Shown: positions 1 to 8,900, numbered from the stretch's first letter. The stretch is 20,765 nt of DNA from Gammaproteobacteria bacterium (GCA_003695085.1 RFIV01000145.1:1-20765); one strand, 5' to 3'. The notes: generated by a model from the letters alone, not told the origin. Numbers and translations: made by a program.

Positions 1-275
1 ACAACCAGCATGCCCAGTCTGGCGATGGCCTGTTGCAGCGAAACGATCGAGGCAGTGGGTGAGTAGGCGGCCGAGTTGGCGATGCGCATGACACGTGCCG
101 CCAAAGCCTGATCTCCCTGAATGACCTTGACAAGGTCGGCCGCACCCGACTCGGGATCCGCGGTGATCTGGATCACCTTGTGGACCACTTCGGGCAGCAT
201 GGGAACGTCGAGATTGCCGGTCTGAATTCGGTGGTCAATCTCGTGGGCGATGGCATTGTCTTGTGAAGTGGTCAC
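1..275 (-). CDS. HDOD-domain signalling protein (N-terminal part, cut by window edge)
   Basis: Only the first 91 codons are in the window; the rest lies beyond position 1. The GTG start at 275-273 is chosen because AGGGAG sits 7-8 bases upstream and the family motif follows soon after. The visible protein contains an LDVPMLPEVVHKVIQI segment, an ADLVKVIQGDQALAARVMRIAN segment split around the conserved I-x-x-D, then NSAAY and a QAIARLG helix. These are the hallmark opening helices of HDOD domains (Pfam family related to HD hydrolases). HDOD proteins usually act as non-catalytic scaffolds in bacterial signalling, chemotaxis or c-di-GMP control; the partner cannot be inferred here because the C-terminus is missing. 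It is third in the minus-strand operon, 32 bases after the mutarotase stop, and a perfect hairpin occupies that gap. Family assignment is firm, exact role unknown. Confidence 0.85.
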   Translation of the reverse strand, partial: MTTSQDNAIAHEIDHRIQTGNLDVPMLPEVVHKVIQITADPESGAADLVKVIQGDQALAARVMRIANSAAYSPTASIVSLQQAIARLGMLV

Positions 276-287
276 GAAGAAGCTCCC

Positions 288-310
288 TGACAGAGTGGTG
301 AACTCTGTCA
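288..310 (-). promoter_or_regulatory. Perfect inverted repeat between mutarotase and HDOD genes
   Basis: TGACAGAGT (288-296) and ACTCTGTCA (302-310) are exact reverse complements around a 5-base loop. On the minus-strand transcript the stem starts with the mutarotase stop codon TGA and ends one step before the GGGAG ribosome binding site of the HDOD gene. There is no T-tract, so it is not a classical intrinsic terminator. It may be an mRNA processing or stabilising structure, or may adjust translation of the downstream gene; the function is inferred only from its position. Confidence 0.6.
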
Positions 311-1252
311 AGTGTAGACCAGATTCTCCAGGGTGGTGGTCAGGTTGAGCTGTTGTCCCGGTGTCAGTATTGCGCTGTTATCCGCTGCCAATGCGGCTTC
401 AAGGCAAAGCATATGCCGGTAATCCTCATCCCGGAACTGGCTCAGGCGACGCGCCTTGTCCTCCCAGGGGTTCCAGACCACCAGGGAATGAGGAATGGGC
501 TGGCCTTCCAGGTCTGCCCGAATGCCCACGCGAATGGCATTGGCACCCGCCGGGTCCACCAGGGTCACATGTTCGGGGGCGTGGGTGCAGATCCAGTCTG
601 TCTCGCGGTCAATCCGCAAGGGGTCTTCAAGGTGGCCTTCTGTCCAGCCCCGGCATGTGTCCAAGGCGCGGCGTCCACCCAGCCCGGAAACCTGAGCTCT
701 TCGTATATCCGCTACCGGCAGATAGGTATGCAATGCCGTGGTCAGCGCAAACTCGGCCTGGCCTCCGTTGTAGGTGCTGACCGTGACCTCGAGTACCGAG
801 CCGAACCGCACCTGTACGGCGACCAGCAGGCTGACGTTGCCGGCGCGATGGCGCAGCGAGAACTCCAGCTCGGTCGCCTGCGACGTCTCCACCACATCGG
901 TCAGCGCGAAGGGCAGGGTGCGTGCGAAACCGTGCGCCGGCCCGGCCTCCGGGTACTGCTGTCGAATGATGTCCGGATTGCGGTTGAGATCGCCAAACCA
1001 GGGCCAGCAGATGGGGATGCCCGAGCGAATGGCCTGTCCGGCCTGATATTCCGCAGCCGGATTGGCCCACACCAGCGGACGGCCCCCCAGGGTGGCTCCC
1101 AGCACCTGGGCACCTTGCAGGCTGATCCAGCACTCGCCTTGCGGACGGGTGAGATGCAGAACAGGAATATCCCCCAGATGTTCCAGACGCAGGGTTTTCC
1201 AGCGTCGGCTGCCCTGCTGAAGCTGGGTATACCCCACAGTATGCGGCTCCAC
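308..1252 (-). CDS. yeaD: D-hexose-6-phosphate mutarotase (YeaD family, aldose 1-epimerase fold)
   Basis: The 314-residue product matches the glucose-6-phosphate 1-epimerase family in length and motifs. These enzymes interconvert the alpha and beta anomers of hexose-6-phosphates in the cytoplasm. Visible landmarks, in order, are GAQV, the substrate-loop motif IRSGIPICWPWFG, HGFART carrying the expected catalytic histidine, ALHTYL, VVWNPW and MLCLEAA carrying the expected catalytic glutamate. The GTG start at 1252-1250 directly abuts the TGA stop of the upstream isochorismatase gene and has GGGAGG five bases upstream, so translation is probably coupled. It is the middle gene of a minus-strand operon. 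The residue roles are taken from the family. Substrate choice among hexose phosphates cannot be told from sequence. Confidence 0.9.
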   Translation of the reverse strand: MEPHTVGYTQLQQGSRRWKTLRLEHLGDIPVLHLTRPQGECWISLQGAQVLGATLGGRPLVWANPAAEYQAGQAIRSGIPICWPWFGDLNRNPDIIRQQYPEAGPAHGFARTLPFALTDVVETSQATELEFSLRHRAGNVSLLVAVQVRFGSVLEVTVSTYNGGQAEFALTTALHTYLPVADIRRAQVSGLGGRRALDTCRGWTEGHLEDPLRIDRETDWICTHAPEHVTLVDPAGANAIRVGIRADLEGQPIPHSLVVWNPWEDKARRLSQFRDEDYRHMLCLEAALAADNSAILTPGQQLNLTTTLENLVYT

Positions 1253-1798
1253 TCAGGCCTCCCGGAACAATGGCACCATCTGCTTGAAACGTGGTCCTTC
1301 CGCCACCCCCTGCAGATCGAAGGCAAGCATCTCCACGCTGGTCGGGATGGCCCCTTCGGCGGTCATGCGTTGAAGTCCGAGCGACCGGTTTTCAGCCGTT
1401 CGGGACGATATGGCGTCTTCGACCACCGATACGGAGAATCCGGCGTGCAACGCATCACGACAGGATTGGTAGACACAGATATGGCTCTCGATGCCCGCCA
1501 GTATCAGGTGGTTCCGGCGTGTCTGAGCCAGGGCGCGTTTGAAGCCCGGTTCACGAAAGCAGCTGAAGGTCGACTTGGCGACAGGCTGATGCCCTTCAAG
1601 CAATTCGGCGATGTCCGGCACGGTGGGCCCCAGCTTGTCCGGCAGCTGCTCCATCCAGATGATGGGCAGGTCAAACAGTCCGGCCACCTGAATGAGACGG
1701 CGGGTTTGCTGAAAGAGGCGCTCGCGATTGTGCATGAGCTGCGCCAGCTTGCCCTGAATGTCGATCAGGACCAGAACGGAGTCTTCGGCACGTGACAT
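1253..1798 (-). CDS. Isochorismatase-family cysteine hydrolase (YcaC-like)
   Basis: The 181-residue protein has the cysteine-hydrolase triad layout of the isochorismatase superfamily: Asp13 in LVLIDIQ, Lys75 in AKSTFS and Cys108 in GIESHICVYQ. Members hydrolyse amide, ester or vinyl-ether bonds in small molecules; many of this short type, like YcaC, have no known natural substrate. ATG at 1798-1796 is preceded by AAGGAG with good spacing. It is the first gene of the minus-strand operon and its stop touches the mutarotase start. A TATACT -10 element and an inverted repeat lie just upstream, suggesting control by a DNA-binding regulator that is not in the window. The fold and catalytic residues are seen directly; the substrate is unknown, and true isochorismate hydrolysis is unlikely without siderophore genes nearby. 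Confidence 0.9.
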   Translation of the reverse strand: MSRAEDSVLVLIDIQGKLAQLMHNRERLFQQTRRLIQVAGLFDLPIIWMEQLPDKLGPTVPDIAELLEGHQPVAKSTFSCFREPGFKRALAQTRRNHLILAGIESHICVYQSCRDALHAGFSVSVVEDAISSRTAENRSLGLQRMTAEGAIPTSVEMLAFDLQGVAEGPRFKQMVPLFREA

Positions 1799-1821
1799 GG
1801 TATTCTCCTTGTTGTGGCCAC

Positions 1822-1854
1822 AGTATACCCGAATTCATCGCGTTTCCGATGAAT
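1822..1854 (-). promoter_or_regulatory. Promoter with operator-like inverted repeat upstream of the isochorismatase gene
   Basis: On the minus strand a TATACT -10 element (1827-1822) lies 24 bases before the ATG. Just upstream of it, ATTCATCG (1833-1840) and CGATGAAT (1847-1854) form a perfect 8-bp inverted repeat with a 6-base spacer. The repeat covers the spacer and -35 position (ATCGGA at 1850-1845, a poor match). A dimeric repressor or activator site is a reasonable reading. The repeat could also affect the divergent dehalogenase gene. Confidence 0.5.
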
Positions 1855-1887
1855 CCGTGTTCAGAACTTGATCTGGCGCAACGTTAT

Positions 1888-1916
1888 TTGAGTGCGAATG
1901 TTTACAGTGAAATCAT
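1888..1916 (+). promoter_or_regulatory. Candidate sigma-70 promoter for the haloalkane dehalogenase gene
   Basis: TTGAGT (1888-1893) and AATCAT (1911-1916) are separated by 17 bases, each matching four of six consensus bases. Transcription would start near 1923, leaving room for a leader before ATG 1945 but almost none before ATG 1930. The match is weak and predicted by eye only. Confidence 0.3.
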
Positions 1917-1944
1917 CCCTTGCTGACCCATGACAGGATGCCCC

Positions 1945-2847
1945 ATGAAAGATATCTATCGAACGCCCGATTCAGCCTTTGAACAGTTGCCGGATTACCC
2001 CTTCACGCCCCACTATGTGGAAGTCGACGGATTGCGCATGCATTATGTGGATGAGGGGCCTCAGGATGGCCCGGTGGTGCTCATGCTGCATGGTGAGCCG
2101 ACCTGGTCCTACCTCTATCGCCACATGATCGGCCCTGTTGCAGAGAAAGGTTACCGGGTAATCGCGCCGGATCTGATCGGCTTCGGCAAGTCGGACAAGC
2201 TCACGGACATCCAGGCGTACAGCTACCTGCGACACGTGATGTGGATGAAACTGTTTGTCGAGCGGTTGGCACTTGCGGATATCACGCTGGTTTGCCAGGA
2301 CTGGGGATCGTTGATCGGGCTGCGATTGGCGGCTGAAAATGAAGAGCGGTTTGCCGGGCTTGTGGTGGGTAACGGGTTTCTTCCCACCGGAGATGATCGT
2401 GTTCCTCCGGCCTTCTACCTGTGGCGCACGTTTGCCCTGTACAGCCCATGGTTCCCGGTCGGGCGAATAGTGGATGCGGGGTGTCTCAGGAAGCTGACGG
2501 CAGAAGAGCTGGCTGCCTATGACGCGCCGTTTCCCGAGCGCCCGGCGCTGGCCGGGGCGAGGGCGTTTCCGCGCCTGGTCCCCACGGCACCCAACAATGC
2601 GGCGACCGCCGCCAACCGGGCGGCATGGAAGGTGCTGGAGCGCTGGCAAAAACCGCTGGTCACCTGCTTCGGCAAGCAGGACCCCATTTTCAGAGGCGCC
2701 GATACGCGCCTGCAGGAGAAGGTGCCGGGCGCCAGGGGCATGCCGCATCAGCGGGTCCGGGCAGGCCACTTCATTCAGGAGGATGCGCCGGATGAACTGG
2801 TCAAGGCCATTCTGGCCTGTATTGAAAGCCAGTCAGCGGCCGCCTGA
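1945..2847 (+). CDS. Haloalkane dehalogenase (HLD-I subfamily, alpha/beta-hydrolase)
   Basis: This is a 300-residue enzyme that would hydrolyse a carbon-halogen bond in haloalkanes to give an alcohol and halide. Numbered from ATG 1945, the nucleophile is Asp119 with the halide-binding Trp120 in VCQDWGS. The oxyanion and entrance motif HGEPTWSYLYR is typical of the DhlA-like subfamily I. A likely acid is Asp246 in GKQDPIF, and the base is His275 in GHFIQED. A cap-domain tryptophan (Trp160 in FYLWRTF) is a candidate second halide ligand. An upstream in-frame ATG at 1930 exists, but ATG 1945 has an AGGA element nearby and gives the family-like N-terminus MKDIYRTPDSAF. The gene stands alone on the plus strand, divergent from the isochorismatase operon and 52 bases before the c-di-GMP gene. 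All catalytic positions are present, so it should be active, but substrate is not predictable. Other alpha/beta-hydrolases such as epoxide hydrolases lack this Asp-Trp pair. Confidence 0.9.
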   Translation: MKDIYRTPDSAFEQLPDYPFTPHYVEVDGLRMHYVDEGPQDGPVVLMLHGEPTWSYLYRHMIGPVAEKGYRVIAPDLIGFGKSDKLTDIQAYSYLRHVMWMKLFVERLALADITLVCQDWGSLIGLRLAAENEERFAGLVVGNGFLPTGDDRVPPAFYLWRTFALYSPWFPVGRIVDAGCLRKLTAEELAAYDAPFPERPALAGARAFPRLVPTAPNNAATAANRAAWKVLERWQKPLVTCFGKQDPIFRGADTRLQEKVPGARGMPHQRVRAGHFIQEDAPDELVKAILACIESQSAAA

Positions 2848-2855
2848 AAAGACGC

Positions 2856-2861
2856 TATAAT
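2856..2861 (+). promoter_or_regulatory. Consensus -10 element before the c-di-GMP gene
   Basis: A perfect TATAAT lies 44 bases before the TTG start, just after the dehalogenase stop. The -35 position at 17 bases spacing (TCAGCG, 2833-2838, inside the dehalogenase gene) is weak. It suggests the gene has its own promoter even though it follows the dehalogenase closely. Confidence 0.5.
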
Positions 2862-2899
2862 CAGTCGTGGGACATCGCACATCCAGATGAGGTAGAGAC

Positions 2900-5800
2900 T
2901 TGGCGTCAGGAAGGCGTGTATTTTTGATCGCAGCGCTTCTGATAGCACTTCTGCACGGGGTTGACAGCCGGGCAGAAAGCCTGCGTGTGGGCGTCTATCA
3001 GAACTACCCGCTCGTTTACGTGGATGATCAGGGCCTGCCTGCGGGGCTGCACGTGGATATTCTGAATGCCATCGCGGTTGCCGAAGGCTGGACGCTGGAC
3101 TATCGGGTGATGACCTGGGCAGATATTTATACCCTGACCCAGCGCGGTGAACTGGATATCGCCACCAGCATGGTGGCCACCGCGGAGCGTCGCGAGTGGT
3201 TTGATTTTGGGAAGATTCCCGTCGCAACACTTTGGGGGCAGGTCGTTCTGCCGGTTGACTCGCCCGTGAAGAGCCTTCAGTCACTGGATGGGGCGCGGGT
3301 GGGCGTATTGCGCGCCGGAATAAATGGCCAGAACTTTCAAAAGGTGGTTGCCCGATTCGGGCTGGCGCCCCGGATAGTGCCCTTTGACAGTTATGACGAC
3401 ATCATGAAGGCAATTCAGACCGGTGAGCTGGATGCCGGGGTCATCAATTCTTTCTGGGCAGTTAACCTGGAAGACTACGAAGGTCTGGTGGCCAGTGACA
3501 TTGTCTTTTCGCCTTCCAAAGTGGGCTTCGGGTATCCCAGGGGGCGCCATGAGGATGTGCGGGAGGCCATTGATCGCTGGCTGGCAAAATGGAAAAAGGA
3601 TCCTGACAGCCCCTATGCCCGGGCCATGCTGCAGTATGGTTTGAGTACCCCCGGAGGGGAGGTCCTGGAAGAGCAATCTAACCGTATTCTTTCATGGCTG
3701 GATGCGGGCGAGATCATCCTGGCGGTTGTTCTGGTAACCATCCTCCTCCTCATTCTCCGCATGCGGGCCCGGGTGACAGCGCAAACCGGACAAATCATGG
3801 CCCTGCTGGAAGAAAACCGGTCACTCAGCACGGACTTCAGAAAGACGGCCGAGCTGCTCGAAAGCGTCACCCACGCCTTTCCCGATCTGGTGTGGGTCAT
3901 GGATGCCCAGGGGCATTACATCAAGCGTCTGGGCGCACAACCCACGCACCTGGCCCGCAATGAACAGGAATTGATTGGCAAGCCGGTTGAAACCGTACTG
4001 CCCCCACCCTACGGTCATCAGGTGCTGGAGGCTATCGGGCAGGCCATGGAGACGGGCATGATGCAGACGCTCAGTGTCTCCTTTGAAAGCAGGAGGGACC
4101 ACCGGGTGCATACATGGGAGGTGCGTGTCAGCCCGATTGAGCCTCGCAGCGCGCATCAGAAGGTGGTCGCAATCGTCCGGGATACTACTCATGTCTGTAC
4201 ACTCCAGGCACAGCGGGACATGGACAACCGCCTGCTGGATGCCTTCGCCCGCGCCATGCCTGATCTGGGGTTTATCCTCAATGAAAAGGGTGACTACGTA
4301 ACGGTCATTGGTGATGAGTCTTTGCTGGCGGATTCTCCGGAGAACCTGATCGGGCGCAATATCCGTGACGTGCTGCCCGAAGGCCTGTGCGATGAACTGA
4401 TGGCCAGCATCGAGCGGTCACTTGCCACCGGAAAGGTGGAAACGCTGGAATATACGCTCGATGTGCCTGCAGGCGCGCGCCATTTTGAAGCGCGCATCGT
4501 TGCGCCTCAGGAAATCGCCGGCATCAGGGATGAGCGCCATGTAGTGCTGGTGTCCCGCGATGTGACTGACCGTCTCCAAGCCGAGAATCAGATACGCCGC
4601 CTGGCCTATTTTGATGAAGTGACCGGGCTGCCCAATCGCAAGGCCTTTCACGATAACCTGGACCACGCGCTCGATCAGGCACGGCGTCAGGGCAATTCCG
4701 TGGCGTTGCTGATGCTCGATCTGGATGACTTCAAGGCTGTGAATGATACCTGGGGGCACCCGGCAGGTGACCGGCTGCTCAAGGACGTGGCGCAGCGTAT
4801 ACGAGGCACGTTGCGGGCGACAGATGTTGTCGCGCGCCTGGGGGGCGATGAATTTGTCATTCTGCATGACCAGGTCAGGAATGTAGGGGATATCGCTGTG
4901 CTCTGCGGCAAGCTGCTCAGCCTGCTGGCGGAGCCGATCAATCTGGGCAACGGTGTGGTCACCCCACGGGCCAGTATTGGGATTGCCGTCTCTGAGGCCG
5001 GCGAAGTCTCCCGTGCGGAACTGGTCCGTCGTGCAGATCTGGCTCTGTACCGGGCCAAGGAAGCCGGCAAGGGGCAGTGGGCCTTCTATGATGAAAAATT
5101 GTCACGCCAGTTTGCAGAGCAGGTCTCGCTGCTCAGGGACCTGGAGCAGGCGCTGGAAGCCGGGGACCAGCTCTATCTCGAATACCAGCCCCAGATTGAT
5201 AACGAAACCGGCCGTATCGTGGGGGTGGAAGCGTTGTGCCGCTGGCGACACCCCGAGAAGGGCATGATTCCACCCGGTCAGTTCATCCGGCAGATCGAGG
5301 ACACCCACCTGATCCATCCGCTGGGGGAGCGGATTGTTCAGATGGCCGCCGCACAACTGGCAGAATGGGAGCGCGCGGGCATCGCGCCCGATAGTCTGGC
5401 CGTCAACATCTCCGCCCGGCAGTTCAACAACCGCCACTTTGCCAGCCAGCTGCTCATGTGGCTGGATGATGCCCAGTGCGACCCGTCGCGATTCGAAGTC
5501 GAAGTGACCGAGACGGCCATGCTGGAAGACATTGACGACTTTGCGCAGGTCATGGGCGTGCTGACTGGCGAGAATGTGCGCTTGTCGCTGGATGACTTTG
5601 GTACCGGTTACTCCTCCATGATCTATCTGCAGCGGCTTCCGTTCTACAAGCTCAAGATCGACCAGGAGTTCGTGCGCGGGATTACCCGCAACAGCCATGA
5701 CCGGGAAATTGTGAGAGCCATTATCGGACTGGGGCGAAATCTTGGCATGGCTTGCATTGCCGAAGGCGTGGAGACGGCAGAGCAGCTTGCCGTGTTGAGA

Positions 5801-5941
5801 GCCCTCGGATGCCAGCTGTCTCAGGGCTATTACTTTGCCCGGCCGCAGGATGCTGCCACGATGACCGCCTGGCTGAAAGATTCTTCCGTGGAAGCGAAGT
5901 GGCGGTCAATGCTTGTGGAGCCAGACCTGTTTCTCCGTTGA
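2900..5941 (+). CDS. Membrane-bound c-di-GMP enzyme: periplasmic binding domain - PAS - PAS - GGDEF - EAL
   Basis: This 1013-residue inner-membrane protein should make and/or break cyclic di-GMP in response to a periplasmic ligand. It has a signal peptide (about 1-25, likely cut after SRA) and a type-3 solute-binding domain (about 28-250). A transmembrane helix (about 270-288) leads into two PAS-like domains (about 315-430 and 445-555). The GGDEF domain has an intact GGDEF at 648-652 and an RxxD inhibitory site (RATD, 639-642) exactly five residues before it. The EAL domain has EAL 777-779, Asn836, Glu871, DDFGTG 898-903, Lys919 and EGVET 955-959, so all expected phosphodiesterase residues are present. 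In the binding domain the ligand arginine is kept (Arg97 in TAERREW), but the aspartate that normally holds the alpha-amino group appears to be Asn183. The start is TTG 2900, preceded by GAGGTAGAGAC, and gives a proper signal peptide. Net activity is unknown. Confidence 0.9.
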   Translation: MASGRRVFLIAALLIALLHGVDSRAESLRVGVYQNYPLVYVDDQGLPAGLHVDILNAIAVAEGWTLDYRVMTWADIYTLTQRGELDIATSMVATAERREWFDFGKIPVATLWGQVVLPVDSPVKSLQSLDGARVGVLRAGINGQNFQKVVARFGLAPRIVPFDSYDDIMKAIQTGELDAGVINSFWAVNLEDYEGLVASDIVFSPSKVGFGYPRGRHEDVREAIDRWLAKWKKDPDSPYARAMLQYGLSTPGGEVLEEQSNRILSWLDAGEIILAVVLVTILLLILRMRARVTAQTGQIMALLEENRSLSTDFRKTAELLESVTHAFPDLVWVMDAQGHYIKRLGAQPTHLARNEQELIGKPVETVLPPPYGHQVLEAIGQAMETGMMQTLSVSFESRRDHRVHTWEVRVSPIEPRSAHQKVVAIVRDTTHVCTLQAQRDMDNRLLDAFARAMPDLGFILNEKGDYVTVIGDESLLADSPENLIGRNIRDVLPEGLCDELMASIERSLATGKVETLEYTLDVPAGARHFEARIVAPQEIAGIRDERHVVLVSRDVTDRLQAENQIRRLAYFDEVTGLPNRKAFHDNLDHALDQARRQGNSVALLMLDLDDFKAVNDTWGHPAGDRLLKDVAQRIRGTLRATDVVARLGGDEFVILHDQVRNVGDIAVLCGKLLSLLAEPINLGNGVVTPRASIGIAVSEAGEVSRAELVRRADLALYRAKEAGKGQWAFYDEKLSRQFAEQVSLLRDLEQALEAGDQLYLEYQPQIDNETGRIVGVEALCRWRHPEKGMIPPGQFIRQIEDTHLIHPLGERIVQMAAAQLAEWERAGIAPDSLAVNISARQFNNRHFASQLLMWLDDAQCDPSRFEVEVTETAMLEDIDDFAQVMGVLTGENVRLSLDDFGTGYSSMIYLQRLPFYKLKIDQEFVRGITRNSHDREIVRAIIGLGRNLGMACIAEGVETAEQLAVLRALGCQLSQGYYFARPQDAATMTAWLKDSSVEAKWRSMLVEPDLFLR

Positions 5942-5965
5942 CTGAGGCTGTCCGAAGGTTAAACT
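5938..5965 (+). promoter_or_regulatory. Likely sigma-70 promoter of hrpA
   Basis: TTGACT (5938-5943, five of six consensus bases) and TAAACT (5960-5965, four of six) are separated by 16 bases. The -35 element overlaps the stop codon of the preceding gene. Predicted transcription starts near 5972, about 25 bases before the hrpA ATG. Confidence 0.5.
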
Positions 5966-5996
5966 GATCGCCCCCTTTAACTGGCGTAGTCTCAGC

Positions 5997-8900
5997 ATGG
6001 CCCGGATCACCTTTCCCGAAAACCTGCCCATTACCGACAAGCTTCCGGAAATACGTGAGGCACTGACGCATCATCAGGTCGTTGTGGTGGCCGGGGAAAC
6101 GGGATCGGGCAAGACCACGCAGTTGCCCAAGCTGTGTCTGGACATGGGGCTGGCCGAAAGTGGGCTGATCGGCCATACGCAGCCACGTCGCCTGGCGGCC
6201 AGATCGGTGGCCACACGCATAGCAGAGGAGCTGGGTGAGAACCTGGGCGAGACGGTCGGCTATCAGGTGCGGTTTACGGATCAGCGCAGTGCGTCCACCC
6301 GCATCAAGGTCATGACAGACGGCATCTTGCTGGCGGAAACGCCCCGGGACCGCTTGCTCAAACGCTACAGTGTGCTGATCATCGACGAAGCGCACGAGCG
6401 TTCGCTCAACATTGACTTCATTCTCGGCTATCTGAAGCGCATTCTGCCCAGGCGCCCGGATCTCAAGCTCATTATTACCTCTGCCACCATCGACGTGGAG
6501 CGCTTTTCCAGGCACTTTGATGGTGCGCCGGTTGTGGAAGTGTCCGGACGCACCTATCCGGTCGACATCCGTTACCGCCCGCTTGTCAGCGCTGACCCGG
6601 ATGAAATGGATCTGACGTTGCAAGAAGGCGTGCTGGCCGCACTGGATGAAATCCGCGCCCATGAACGTGCTGAAAAGCAGCCTCCGGGTGATGTGCTGGT
6701 GTTTCTCAGTGGCGAAGGCGAGATTCGCGAACTGTCTCACCGCCTGCGCAAGGCGGAACTCGTGGATACGGAAGTACTGCCGCTCTACGCACGGTTGTCA
6801 GCAGCCGATCAGCAAAGGATCTTTCAACCACACAGGGGGCGGCGCATCGTACTGTCGACCAACGTGGCCGAAACTTCACTCACGGTGCCCGGTATTCGTT
6901 ATGTGATTGATGCCGGGTTGGCCCGAATAAGCCGTTATTCCTTTCACAGCAAGGTACAGCGTCTGCCCATTGAGAAGATCAGTCAGGCCAGTGCTCAGCA
7001 ACGGGCCGGGCGCTGCGGGCGGGTAGCACCCGGTATCTGTTTTCGCCTCTATGATGAAGACGACTTCAATAACCGGCCGGCATTCACCGAACCCGAGATA
7101 TTGCGTACCAACCTGGCTGCAGTCATCTTGCAAATGTTGTCTCTGCGGCTGGGAGATATCGAACGCTTTCCGTTTCCCGAGCCGCCGGACAAGCGTTACA
7201 TCAACGACGGTCTGCGCCTGCTCGACGAACTGGGTGCCATCGATGGCAAGCGCCGTCTGACACCGGCGGGCCGCAAACTGGCGCGCCTGCCGCTCGATCC
7301 CAGGTTGGGGCGCATTCTGCTTGAAGCTCATGACAAGGGCGCCTTGACCGAAGCTTTGATTATTGTCTCCGCGCTGGCCGTTCAGGACCCCCGGGAGCGA
7401 CCCGCCGACAAGCAACAGCTGGCAGATCAGGCCCATGCGCAATGGAAGGATGAGCAGTCCGAGTTCCTCTCATTGATCAATCTCTGGAATGGCTGGGAAG
7501 CACAGCGCCAGGCACTGAGCAATAACGCGCTGCGCCAGTGGTGCAAGCGGAACTTTCTACACTTTCTGCGCATGCGCGAATGGCGTGAAACCCATCGGCA
7601 GCTTCGCCTGCAATGCAAGGAGCTGGGGTTGAGGGAGAACCAGGAGGCGGCCGACTACCGCAGCCTGCACCTGAGCCTGCTCAGCGGGTTTCTCACGCAG
7701 GTGGGGATGAAAGATGACGATCGCAGCTACAAGGGACCGCGCAATCGCACGTTCTGGGTATTTCCGGGTGCTCACGTCAAGAAAAAAACGCCCCAGTGGC
7801 TCATGGCAGCCGAATTGGTCGAGACCTCGCGCCTGTTTGCCCGAACCATTGCCCGAATTGAGCCGGAATGGATTGAACAGCAGGGGCAGCACCTGCTGCG
7901 CCGTACCTGGCTGGAGCCGCATTGGTCTCGCAAGCGCGGTGAAGCGATGGCCTGGGAGCAATGCACCCTGTACGGATTGGTCGTGGTGCCGAGGCGGCGC
8001 GTCAGCTTTGGCCGGATTGATCCGGTGCAATCGCGTGAGCTGTTGATCCGGGAGGGGCTGGTAGGCGATCAGATTCAGTCCCGGCTGCCCTTCATTCGCC
8101 ACAACCGGAAATGCCTGGATGAAGCGGAAGATCTTGAGGCTCGGACAAGGCGACGGGATCTGGTGGTCGATCCTGAAACGCTTTTCGAATTCTATGATCA
8201 GCGCCTGCCTGAAGATGTGACCAATGTTCGCAGCCTCGAGGCCTGGTACAAGCGACTGTCGGATGAAGTGAAAGCCCGGCTGGAGCTCAAGCCCGAGGAT
8301 GTACTCAAAACTGAAACCGGTGTCCTGGCGCTGGAGCAGTTTCCGGATCATCTTGAATGGCGTGGTCAGCGCTTCCGGCTGACGTATGCGTTCGACCCGG
8401 CCAGCGACGTGGATGGCATTACACTGACCGTGCCGGTTCAGGCGTATCGGCAGCTGCCGGTTGCACGGCTGGAATGGCTGGTGCCGGGGTTGCTCCGGGA
8501 GAAGGTGGAAGCGCTGATCCGGTCCCTGCCCAAGAGTCTGCGGCGTAACTTTGTGCCTGTTCCGGATTTTGCTCAGGCGGTGGCAGAGGCCATCGAGCCG
8601 GAAGACCGCCCGCTCACCCAGGCAATAGGCGAGCAGCTCAGGCGCATGACGGGCGTTGCCATCCCGGACGAGGCCTGGCGTCCGGAATCCTTGCCCAACC
8701 ATTTGCGCATGAACCTGAGGCTGGTGGATGAAAAAGGGCGCCGGCTGGCAGAAAGCCGGGACTACCATGCACTGTACGCAGAACAGAAGCAGACCATTGA
8801 GGAGGCGCCGGCACACACCCGTCGACCGGAATCGAATGACGATCGCGGGGAGGCGCCGTCCACTGATTTTATCTGGGATCAGCTTCCGGAGCGTGAAACA

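Noticed and set aside
353..1795. A 480-codon open frame on the plus strand across the mutarotase and isochorismatase genes
   Set aside because: Both genes on the other strand have complete catalytic motifs and coupled ribosome binding sites; the frame itself resembles no protein family.
2775..3284. Minus-strand frame across the dehalogenase-GGDEF junction
   Set aside because: It overlaps the dehalogenase C-terminus and the signal peptide and binding domain of the next gene and shows no motif.
5721..6740. A 339-codon minus-strand frame spanning the c-di-GMP gene end and hrpA start
   Set aside because: It crosses two well-supported genes, has no ribosome binding site of note and no domain.
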